NCBI GenBank assembly: GCA_013115135.1
Contig: JABANP010000285.1
Coordinates: forward strand, 1-64,000
Source: Perkinsus olseni
Taxonomy: Eukaryota; Perkinsozoa; Perkinsida; Perkinsidae
Reading direction: 5' to 3'
DNA: 64,000 nucleotides
Below, piece by piece: positions 22,140 to 31,116 of the stretch. Under the pieces are notes generated by a model. It made no database searches and was not told the origin of the DNA. It saw only the letters and a list, made by a program, of their open reading frames with translations. The position numbers were made by a program, and so were the translations under genes. Every line of letters starts with the position of its first letter. Within the stretch, counting starts at the first letter, position 1.

Positions 22140-23227
22140 AGGAAGGTGATTAGTCTAGCAGGGGCGCGCGAGGTTTGTCTATCGATAGGCCGCGGGTTCG
22201 TTTCTTGGGGGGTAATTTTAATAATTCGAGAAGTGTTTGCTATTCCTTTTTCACACCACGCCCGTCAACTTCTTCCACACGACAATCCCTGGGAATGAAC
22301 TCGGTGTTGGCATTTAGCGTGCTCGAGTGACGAGATCACAACTAATCGCTCGATTGGGCCCCGAGTTCTATCCCTCTGTTCTGCATTTTTCGTGTAATTA
22401 TTCAGGTCTTATGCCGAGTAAATTTACTGCATCCCTGTTGTTATCATTACAGTACGATTTCTTCTGCCAGTTTCGTATTCCTGCGTTGGGCCATGGTCGA
22501 GCTTGGATACTCAACTCGCTTTGAGTTTCAGGCGGCCTTCAATTCTTGAGCAATCAGATTTGTAGACTGAAATTTTTGATTTTCGATTTTCCCCAATGTC
22601 CCAATTTTGATGACGATGCGCAAATAACTTTGGTGAGGGGCCGTCGGCGGGCGATGCCGGTCCGTTGTCGTCCGCGTGAGTATAGCTGTGACTCTCACTG
22701 TGAGTCCTGTGAGGTTGGATAGGGCGGAGGGGTTCGATGACCAATTCTGGAACTCAGAGTTCGAGTTTGAACCCGCGTTTTACGGGTAAAAATCAATTCC
22801 ATAATCGACTTTGAGTTTCAGGATTAGTTCGTTGAATATGTGGCGAAGAACGACACGCTTCAGGTCGTTGGCCCGATTTTAGTACTTTGTGATCGATGGC
22901 TGTGAACTGGTAGTACGGATAACGCATCCGTTATTGGTCGTAAGAATCGTGGAAAAGTTGGTATTACCGAATTCTCATGTGGTGAAAGTTGCCCCTCGAT
23001 AAGAGCGAAGTCTAAAGATACGCGAACGCACGCGGAATAATTTCAGCAGGATAGAAGGCGGTGATAGCCTCTAACGTCACAGAGCATCATGAGCCCACGC
23101 GAAATTTACAATCCCATCAGCATCCAAATTATATGGCGTTATTTATCTTGGAGTGCCTCATGGGTAGTCCCTTGTAGATCGTCATCTTCATTCCAGTTTA
23201 CTCTAACACAACCAGCCCTTGTATTCT
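22140..23227. other. no gene recognised
   Basis: Spacer between PIG-H and the methyltransferase gene. CTTTGAGTTTCAGG occurs twice (near 22520 and 22810). No convincing exon. Confidence 0.35.
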
Positions 23228-25019
23228 ATGACTGCGACCCAGGAGTACGACCCGTCCATCCACACGGAGACGATAGCCCATGTTTACAAGCTTACGAACG
23301 ATGATCTCCAGCATGACGTGTCTGTTGTTCACGAGAGAGGTCGAGGATACGCCTGGAGGATCTGGCCTAGCGCTCATGTAGTACATGGAGAGGTTGGAAG
23401 AGGGTTATTATGGGCCTGTCGGGAGAATGAGTGCCTGTGGGGTGAACGGAATTGGGATTTTTTACAATTTTTGGGTAGAAAGTTTTCTGAGTCATCTGAG
23501 CTATTTTGCAGTGTCCGGTTGGATCAGCGTGCTCATGATGGATGCGAAATTATCAGAAGTAGATCGTGGCAATAGTGAGATACCACTACATTTGTGTATC
23601 CGTCAAGGGTCAACCTAAGATACGCCTCAATATTGACTGTAGTGTATTTACTATGAATATCTTGCAGTGCGCCCAATTCAGAGATTTCGTTTCGTGTCAC
23701 CGCCACAACTTCTTACACTCATGGACCGGAAATTTTGATTCTTCTGAAAATTCTGAAATTCTGGAACACCCAGATAGGCTTTCCTAACACAATTATATCG
23801 TTCCAATATGTCACGGATAAAATTATCGACGAAAAAATATTTCGCGTATTTCCGATGAATATCTTTTCTTGAAGGGTGAACGAGACATTAGCAGCGCTGC
23901 GGCTTTCTACCCCCAGCGATATCATATTCAGCTTCTCACGAAGTTCCTCGCGAAGGAGCTAAAGGCACATAAGGGCGCTCCGGTGGACTTCATCGACATA
24001 GGATGCGGCGCTGGGATGGTTGGTCTGGCGGTGGCCGCCAGCGAGGGTAATAAAGGCGACCAACTGATTTTATCTACGAGTATCTTTTTTCATTGTTGAC
24101 CTCTTTTGGGGAGGTCGATCGTCTACTGAAATCTTATCTTTTTTGGCCACATGCTGCTGCCCCATTGTCGGTTACTTCGAGTGTTTGCTCTCTTTCGTCG
24201 CGGAGTAGAGGTAGGGGCGGAGGAAGAAGGTTATGTTTGGTATTGGGTAGGATCGAGAGAGGTTGTCTTGACTGACTTGGAAGACCAGCTCGGTTCGCCG
24301 CAGCGTTCGTTGGATCTCAATGATGACGAGGTGAGGTCCCGGGTTCGATCCCCGGGCGGGGTACCTTTTCCGCTTTTTCAGATCAAATCTAAGACTCGCT
24401 TAATGTCTCTGCCATGGGGTGACTTAGAAGCTGGCAAGAAGGTCATCGAATCTTTGAGTGAGGATGACGATGAACGCGAACTCTGGGTCTGCGGATCTGG
24501 CCTGGTAGGAAAGGGATAGATAATTTCGTGGCGCGCGACGAACGGCTTGAACTGGAACCCTCCTTAGCAACCGTCGATGGGTTGAATGGGTGAGACTAGT
24601 TCTTCTTGTCGGGCATTTTGCTCTCATGGATTTTATATGATGTATTTTTTCCGCCGTTTTCTTTCCAACTTTTCACGGGAGGTTTTTCCGGAATTTTGGG
24701 GGGAGAAATCGGAATCTTCAGGTTTACTTCGACTCGCTGATGGCCCCGCTGGCTGATACCTTCGAGCAGCTCTTGAATGCGAGGCCGAAGGCAGTTGCGT
24801 ACATCGGGCAGATCAAGAGGAACTGGAAGGTGGAGAAGAGGTGGTATAGCTCAGTTGGGAAGTTCTTTGACTGTTATTCTAAAGGCCGTGGGTTCAGTTC
24901 TCGGTAGGTTCTTCACGAAGCTTTGCCGACAGAGAGGACTGAACTGCGAGCTTCTTTATTCGGCACTTGTTGAGGAGAACGACGGATGTGGTCAGGAGAC
25001 GGACGGAACGGTAGTATAA
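23228..25019 (+). CDS. METTL21-type protein lysine methyltransferase
   Basis: SAM-dependent methyltransferase of the METTL21/FAM86 group, whose members methylate lysines of chaperones and elongation factors; the substrate here is unknown. The first exon starts at ATG 23228 (MTATQEYDPSIH..) and contains GYAWRIWPSA; its 3' end, near 23385, is uncertain. Then follow 23875-24046 (SAM motif I, VDFIDIGCGAGMVGLAVAAS), 24251-24330 (REVVLTDLEDQLGS), 24382-24504 (KTRLMSLPWGD, then ELWVCGSG), 24722-24840 (VYFDSLMAPLADTFEQLL) and 24908-25019 (FFTKLCRQRGLNCELL). Phases agree at all junctions after the first. The order matches the family: WP.A, motif I, TD, L.WGD, the Y after the D/G-S position, and a final helix. 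Introns 24331-24381 (51 nt) and 24841-24907 (67 nt) are tRNA-derived or tRNA-like. Confidence 0.85.
24331..24381 (+). pseudogene. intron made largely of a tRNA 3' half
   Basis: The 51-nt intron starts GTGAG, continues as GGTCCCGGGTTCGATCCCCG (perfect T-stem CCGGG/CCCGG around TTCGATC, consensus box B), then GGCGGGGTACC, and ends TTTTCCGCTTTTTCAG. The flanking exons join in phase 0 into a conserved methyltransferase segment, so the intron assignment is strong. Confidence 0.75.
24522..24538 (+). repeat. 17-bp dispersed motif, copy 3
   Basis: AATTTCGTGGCGCGCGA, 17 nt after the 5' splice site of the third conserved intron of the methyltransferase gene. Confidence 0.9.
24841..24907 (+). pseudogene. 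67-nt intron that is tRNA-like along its whole length
   Basis: The intron begins GTGGTATAGCTCAGTTGG, with a perfect box A (TAGCTCAGTTGG). Next comes an anticodon-arm-like TTTGA-CTGTTAT-TCTAA, whose loop would read GTT (Asn). It ends GGGTTCAGTTCTCGGTAG, with a degenerate box B and the splice AG. The acceptor, D and T stems no longer pair well, so this is a decayed tRNA or tRNA-derived sequence. The coding frame resumes correctly on both sides (AG|G Arg codon). Confidence 0.7.
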
Positions 25020-25338
25020 TACGGCGTCATTTGGTGGAGGGCAGGGACATTGACCAGACGCGTTCATACCAAAAATTGCCGAACAAGCAGAAGAATAACT
25101 GAGGGGACAGTGTACCAAGGACTCTATATGAATGGAATGAACCCGACCTCGAGATGTTCGTAACTTATGGCACTCCTTTTGGAGGCATCCGCTCGACTTT
25201 AATTGTTGGAGTGAAAAATCAAAAGGAAGTTTGACAGACTTTTGTTGCACTGTGACGATGGTTGGGTCTCATGCTGAGTATCTTTCTCTCGTGCTTGACA
25301 AAGACGAAATAGCTCGTGACACTATATGAAAAGATACC

Positions 25339-25599
25339 CTATTTACATTGAGCGAGGCGAAGTATCTTTTTTTTCATCAGTTCAAGATTCTGGAAGAGCA
25401 CGACATCACCGCTGCCGAGGAGGGCGATTGGAATCTCCGACTTTACAAGTTGACTAGGAAAGACTGAGTGAACGATGGCGAGTTGTGGCAAACCACAAAT
25501 AACGTTTCTCTCGCGATACGAAATGTCTTGCTCTCTTGCTTCATATTGCATTTCCTCAACTGGCCTGCCGGGTTGATAGTAGGTAGTATTATTTTTCAA
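25339..25599 (-). CDS. possible exon, unknown
   Basis: Open minus-strand frame containing EEMQYEAREQDISYRERN and LVKSEIPIALLGSGDVVLF. Composition is plausible for coding but no family is recognised; it lies head-to-head with the gene at 25625. Confidence 0.25.
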   Translation of the reverse strand: MKNNTTYYQPGRPVEEMQYEAREQDISYRERNVICGLPQLAIVHSVFPSQLVKSEIPIALLGSGDVVLFQNLELMKKKILRLAQCK

Positions 25600-25624
25600 A
25601 CCACCACTCAGCGACTCCTGCAGT

Positions 25625-26091
25625 ATGGTTCATCTATTTAAAAAGGACAAAAACAACACGGCGAGTCGGGAGGAGAGTACCAGCATCAACAACAAGAACG
25701 ACGCCGAGAAGAAGTCCTGGTCGACGAAAATGAAGTCCGCGTTTTGTTGCTCGGCTGGTTCCGCGGAAGATCCGAGGTTGATCAAGCACTCGCATCAGAG
25801 CAGACCTGAGCAGTCTAGGGGCTCCGCTGAGGTAATCTTCATTGTGTTGTTGTTTCTGGACGCAGCTGGATAGGAGTTGTGGAAGTTACGGTATGAATTT
25901 AGGTATCGCCAATGACGACTAGAGCGGATAGTAGTGCCAGAGGCTCTGTCGTGACGGACCTTGACTGCGAGTTCAAGCAAGCGCCGATGACGACGTCGTT
26001 GCTAGCTGATGAGAAGACACCGCAAGAAAAAAGTGGCAAGTTTCATCTTTTCGGGCGTCGCGGTGGAGAAAAACAACACTTGAGGAAATAG
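25625..26091 (+). CDS. small two-exon protein, unknown
   Basis: Exon 1 (25625-25831, MVHLFKKDKNNTASREE.. KSAFCCSAGSAEDP ..SRGSAE) ends at a GTAATC donor. Exon 2 (25903-26091) begins after TTTAG and reads VSPMTTRADSSARG .. ADEKTPQEKSGKFHLFGRRG, then stops. Phase 0 on both sides gives 131 residues. Very polar and Lys/Ser rich, with an FCC pair that could be lipidated (guess). It may have further 3' exons. Confidence 0.45.
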
Positions 26092-26099
26092 AGGTGTTG

Positions 26100-26471
26100 A
26101 TGAGTTGATTGATCGTTTTTGTACTCGAGGCCGAGATGATGGTACTTTGCTCCCAGTTTGTTGCGAGTAAGGTCATTTCGGTAGTGTATGATGATGAGGG
26201 AAGGTTTTTCCCTAATTGTTTCCTTTACTATTGACATTGCCCGGGCTGTGTTGAAGCAGTTGGGGATGGTTCTGGTGAGCACCACTTGATAATACTTCAG
26301 AACAATCATCACTTGGCAGGGATTGTGAAAGACGGGAGCGAGGAATCACCTACTCGAGACTACTCAGTAATACTGAGTCAGGATCCACTTGCCCTTGCTC
26401 TGAAGAAGCCCGTATGAACACAAGATGAATTATGATAAATGATAATAATTATACTGCTACTGGTGGTCATA
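26100..26471. other. spacer between convergent genes
   Basis: No coding signal. It separates the 3' ends of the small plus-strand gene and the SWEET gene. Confidence 0.4.
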
Positions 26472-27284
26472 TCATTCAATCAGTTCAACATCGTCGTTCC
26501 CACCGGCATCATCATCACTGTTCTCTTCGGCCAAGTTGTCACCGTAAACACGATAGTAGCACCACACGACAACTTGAGCTAGGCCGAGACCGAGCCCTAG
26601 GATATTCGGAATCAACACGAAGAGGTCTCGGGCGACGACCGACCAGGCAAACCATATTATGGAACACATGAGTGTCATGAAGGACAGTAAAAAAGGCATG
26701 TAGCGTATTGAACGCGTTCTCAGTACAACACCGATGACGGCGAGAGGTGAGCCGTACCTGAGGGAGACGCAATGTGTGTGTTCAATAGACCTTCCTGAAT
26801 TTAACGCGTAGAATGCGATCCCAAGAGCGTTGTTGAGACTCGGGAGAGGGGTCTTGCAAACACCTTACATGAGGGCGTTCAATGCACTCGCAATGGTCCC
26901 CAGTGAGGTGCTGGCGCTGATTCCAGCATCGGCAGCTTTGCACACGATGACGGTGAGAAAAAGGAAGCCAGTGGCTGTAGCGTAGAGCCAGGCCAGCTCG
27001 CGACGTTTGTGGGTGAGGGCGTAGAACCAGAAGATGAGGCAGTAGGAAAGCTCGACCACGGCGCTGAGGGCATTGGCGATGACGATGTCTTCGCGATTGG
27101 GGGTTACACGACCGTAGAGCACCCAAACTAGATTCTGTATGAGAGTGACTGTGTAGGGCATGGCAGTGTAATCACCGATTGATTTATTATTGATGATATC
27201 GATCATGGTTGGTAGAGGGGCGAGGGACAGGCCCATACCGACGGCCGCACCCAGAGCCCCGAGGATGTGTTGGGAGGTCGTCAT
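26472..27284 (-). CDS. SWEET sugar transporter
   Basis: SWEET (MtN3/saliva) proteins move sugars across membranes by facilitated diffusion through two three-helix bundles linked by a seventh helix. Exon 1 (27284-26869) starts MTTSQHILGALGAAVGMG and has the family signature APLPTMIDIINNKSIGDYTAMPY followed by LVWVLYG. A 111-nt intron (GTAAGG..CTCAG) leads in phase 2 to exon 2 (26757-26472), with YGSPLAVIGVVLRTRS, MPFLLSF, IIWFAWSVVARDLFVLIPN and LGLGLGLAQVVVWCYYRVYG. It then ends in an acidic tail. Total 233 residues and about seven membrane segments, the usual size. The frame is open upstream of the chosen ATG, but the family normally starts just before helix 1. Confidence 0.92.
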
Positions 27285-27486
27285 CAGGGACGAAATCTGA
27301 GCGAAGGGTCTGATACGAGATTCCAACAGTTCACTGTCATTTGCGGAGGAGTATACGACTCGCAACACAACGAAGGGGAAGTGAAAACACGATCGAATCA
27401 ATTAGCCGGCTGATGCTTCCCACACGACAGGTCGAACGGACGTCGAATTAGCTCCATCGGGGATGATGTTGGATATGTCCTTGGAG
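27285..27486. other. spacer, TBCE 3' end to SWEET start
   Basis: Only about 200 bp separate these two same-strand genes; the SWEET promoter and TBCE 3' UTR must share it. Confidence 0.5.
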
Positions 27487-29793
27487 TCATCGAGAAGGGG
27501 TGATAAGATTATCTGATAAAATTATGAAATAGAGGAGCCGACCCACCGGCGTACTAGATGATGGCAAATCATGAACATCATCGTCAAACTGCAGGGCCAG
27601 GTTATCCAAATCCAATGGCCAACGAGTTCTCTTATACACTAAGAGTCTGAGAAGAATGACGAGTATGAATGAATAAGGAGAGTCCTGGATCGAACCTGAG
27701 ATCGGCAATATTCATACTAGGAGGAACCCGAACGTTGATTGGTTGTCTACCGTCGAGTGGGAAGATCTTCAACATACCTGAATTGAATCGTCATTTCGAA
27801 GCTCAGTTCAGAGGCCTGGCGGTTGCTACGCAGAGTTCTTCCGATGTTATTATCCCGGGTCGGCCCCGCCTGTCCGATTTGGTTAGAATTCCCTTCCACT
27901 ATGTAAGGATGAATCGCTTTCAGCCGTTGGATGAGTCTTCCTCCTGTTGATGCGTCAGCCTCGGAGATTGAATAATCATCGCATGAGAGATGACGGTGTA
28001 ATACGTACCTGATGGGCCGCTGGCAACCCATCAAAATCAACAGTTGTCCAAATGAAGAACCTCACCGTTCGGCAGCGATACGCTGCTTGTTCGTAATTGA
28101 TGAGCCATTCAGTTCCTCGAGATCAGTGAATAATGATATTAGTAACTACATACATGATGCGAGATGGGCATAACCCTCAACAGCCTTCTTAGCTTAGTTG
28201 GTAGAGCACCCGCTTAGTAAGCGGGAGGTCGTCGGTTCAACTCCGGCAGAAGGCTTATTCAAACCCACCGACACGCTGCTTTATCGAGTGCTCCCGCCTC
28301 ACTTGAAAGCCCTCAGTAAGCATCCAGAGGCCGCAGTTATACCAAGCTATACTACAATCTCCCGAGAGAAGTTCAGTACGTAATCGCGAAACGATCAACC
28401 CGACAATCTCATCCCGTTCGAATATCTCACCTGACGTGACCGATCGGCGGCCGATCCAACTGGGCCGTCAGAAGTTGCTCCATCGACCGAGCCATCACAC
28501 TTCACTTCCACGTAACTTCAATGAATCAGATCGCCACTTCAAGCCAACAGTGATGGACTTACTCGTCGTAAATTGGATTGTCCGTGATACGCAATGACAT
28601 CAACTTCGGTAAGGCCTTCGCTAACTCGCCAATCCAGCGCCAATCTTTGATATCGTTCCGTGAGATTGACAATTCTCTTATCGCGGAATTATCAGGCGTG
28701 GATGAGGGGAGTTCATCGCCGAGTTTGTTGCCGCAGAGAACTAACTTCTCAACAGTCGTCGGTAGAAGTTGCAGAACTCTGCTTATATCGTCGAACTGAT
28801 TGTCCATCATGACGACCGTCGTCAGGCAAGCGGGTGGTAGAGCCCCTCCCACTGTACGGTCATAGTCGTTCGCTGATAGATTGATGAATTGTAAATTGTC
28901 AAGTCCCAATAGACAGTAACTTGTCGCTTTACTCCACGGTATTAAAGTCGAAGAGATATCCAAACTCTTCAACTTCGGACATCCACAAAATTCTCTTTCG
29001 CCCTTCACTTCTGGAAATTTGTTGAATCGATTTCCGGCGAGGGATAAGTTCTCGAGGTTCGGCAAAGCAGCGAGGAGAAGATCGACTTCATGCCAGTCGT
29101 GTAGAAGAGAATCTTTTAAATTCAATTCGCGGACTCGAGTTAACATATCGGTGAGTTCATCTGAGGTTGGGAATGTCGATAATTCAACTGCTGCTTTCTC
29201 ACTCAATTCAAGCGTCCCCACAGTTGCCAATTCGCTTCCCTCCAACCCAACATATTCAAGTTTGTCCACTTCCGCCTGAAAACTACAAATGAGCGAAATT
29301 GTCGGTGGTGAAATTCTGAGATATTCCCCTCGAGTTGTCGGCCGTCCTGACGTATTACCAGTTTGCGTTTGACGTCCTCCTCGCCGACCATCCAACTATC
29401 TTCGTATTCAACCGAAGTTTGATATTTCTCTCGGAGGCATTGCCGAAGGTCCTTGCCGAAATTAACCTAGAAATGAATTATTTTACCCTATTAATCGATC
29501 AATAAATCCTTACATTCTTTCACTTTGGCGAAGGTACCACATTTTGGCCGACGCGTGTCGAAATATTTAATACCATCAAATGTACCATCATGACGATCGG
29601 GATCGACTTCATCCAATTCGATCCTGAGCAGCCAATCGCTTCAATCAGACCATCACCCATCGTCATCGTCGTTCTTGTCCTACCCGATACGCTGTTGTCG
29701 TTGATTTGGTAAATTACCAACCCATCTTACAGTACCCTTCTCATTAGACGGATGAAGTACCACTCTTCGACCAATTAAATCATCAGACGTCAT
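27487..29793 (-). CDS. TBCE: tubulin-folding cofactor E (TBCE)
   Basis: TBCE is the chaperone that holds alpha-tubulin while the alpha/beta dimer is assembled. Nine exons join with consistent phases: 29793-29684, 29638-29524, 29466-29359, 29275-28563, 28459-28303, 28145-28066, 28008-27778, 27746-27696 and 27646-27487, giving about 574 residues. The N-terminal CAP-Gly domain reads GTVRWVGN..., HDGTFDGIKYFDTRR, then CGTFAKVNFGKDL. A leucine-rich-repeat block follows (VRELNLKDSLLHDWHEV, LPNLENLSLAGNRF ..), then EELNGSSITNKQRIAAER and RLKAIHPYI. The C-terminal ubiquitin-like part is INVRVPPSMNIADLRLLVY to GRLLYFIILSDNLI. Introns are 31-157 nt; the fifth (28146-28302) contains a complete tRNA-Thr gene on the opposite strand and the seventh is only 31 nt. 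The last exon could alternatively splice at GTGGGT near 27533. Confidence 0.92.
28183..28255 (+). tRNA. tRNA-Thr (AGT)
   Basis: Complete cloverleaf: acceptor GCCTTCT/AGAAGGC fully paired, D-arm GCTTAGTTGGTAGAGC, anticodon stem CCCGC/GCGGG around TTAGTAA (anticodon AGT), T-arm GTCGG-TTCAACT-CCGGC, discriminator T. Boxes A and B are intact. It sits inside TBCE intron 5, antisense to TBCE. No long T-run follows (ATTC..), so termination is unclear. Confidence 0.93.
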
Positions 29794-29799
29794 ATCATT

Positions 29800-31116
29800 A
29801 ACAACTATGCCGTTTAATTAACAAAGTGCGCTCAGGGACATCCTTGTGCATGCGTGCAACTCTTGCTACCACTCTTTTCGTAATTCGCGTGCAATTTGCT
29901 TCAGGCGTCACTCCTTGCTTCCCGGGTTCCGAGGATGATCGTCCAGGTCCCGAGCCGGAGCGAAAATCCTTTGATTCATCACCCATTGAAGCAGTCGGGT
30001 AAATTTTCCAGGAAATTTATCCAACTTCCGAATAAGGGCAGGTTTTCCGCTTTTCGTCGGTAAAATGACCCTCAGCTCGGATGATCAAGCCTCGTCGAGG
30101 ACAGTTTGCCGAGGCTGCCTCGCTCGGCGGGGGGACTTGAGTAGGACCCAGGTTGTAAATTTCCTCGTCATCATAGATGGCGGAAGGCTCCGGCCTGGTG
30201 CTGCAAGAGGGAGTATCTTCCTCAGGATGATGCTAGCATATTGTGGAGAACAAAGATACCCCTCGTGGAGATAATATCTACAAGAATTCGGTGTCGTCAT
30301 CTCACAGAACGAGCGAGAAGGTAGTAATGGGTATCTTAGATCGGAGGGGGTAAGATGCGGAAAAGGTCAGGCAGACTCGACACCGCAATCACTGTTCTTA
30401 ATAATAGAAGCGTCAGCGCTAAGTTCTCCTCCAACTTTGATTTAAGGTCACTTGCGACATCTTTCTTCGCCGCGCCACAACGGAGTGATTGATGAGATGG
30501 TTGCTTTGCGTTAACGATTGCATCACGAGATTGACCATCGCGGTCATCTGTCGTGTTTATCCCGCGCATGCGGAGACTTTGTCAAATCATGGCCGAGTGG
30601 GTGGGACCGGGGGCGACGCATCATAGGTTGCTCACAGGCACAGAGACAGAGTCACAAGATACCTTCATCGTCCTGATTACCATCAACAGCGGCAATGCTC
30701 CCTTCCTCAGGAGGGGCAAACGACGGCGGCGAATTCGTTTACTCGTCAAACTTCAACCAGTGACATATTCCCAGATAATCTCGATAATCCTAGAGCTCCC
30801 ACTTCACTGCAAACGGCAGTGGATGAGGCATCGTAGAGGTCGATTACAGCTTTGACGGACCGAAAGTACCCGTCGAAAATTCGAGTACTGTCGTTCTGGC
30901 TCTACTGTATCGAAGCCGAGGCGTCAGGAGAGGTACCTCCTTCACTGCGTGTCTTTCATGAATAATAAATTCATTCAAAGATAATCATTTTCCACTCGAC
31001 ATCAACTGGAGCTGCGTTACTTGCATGATGCTGTCTCGGAATCTCCCAGACTTTTTGGTCATCATTCCAGCCGGAGCGCCTCGCGTCTGCAGTTCCGTTT
31101 ACTCTTCTCTTGTCCA
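29800..31116. other. no gene resolved between TBCE and NOM1
   Basis: Divergent spacer. A minus-strand segment near 30690-30755 (PPSFAPPEEGSIAAVDGNQD, followed by a GTATCT donor) has coding character but no exon model could be built. The heptamer AAGATAC/GTATCTT occurs four times at 30200-30670. Confidence 0.35.

Noticed and set aside
27402..27536. Alternative last TBCE exon using a GTGGGT donor and reading LLDDSKDISNIIPDG
   Set aside because: The direct read-through GRLLYFIILSDNLI fits the end of the ubiquitin-like domain at least as well and needs no extra intron.
27665..27700. tRNA T-arm-like GGTTCGATCC at the start of TBCE intron 8 (minus strand)
   Set aside because: The flanking bases do not form a T-stem; the match may be chance around the 5' splice site, so it was left out of the tRNA-intron list.
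30553..30855. 100-codon plus-strand ORF
   Set aside because: Basic, low-complexity composition, no splice partners; the minus strand looks more coding but could not be resolved either.
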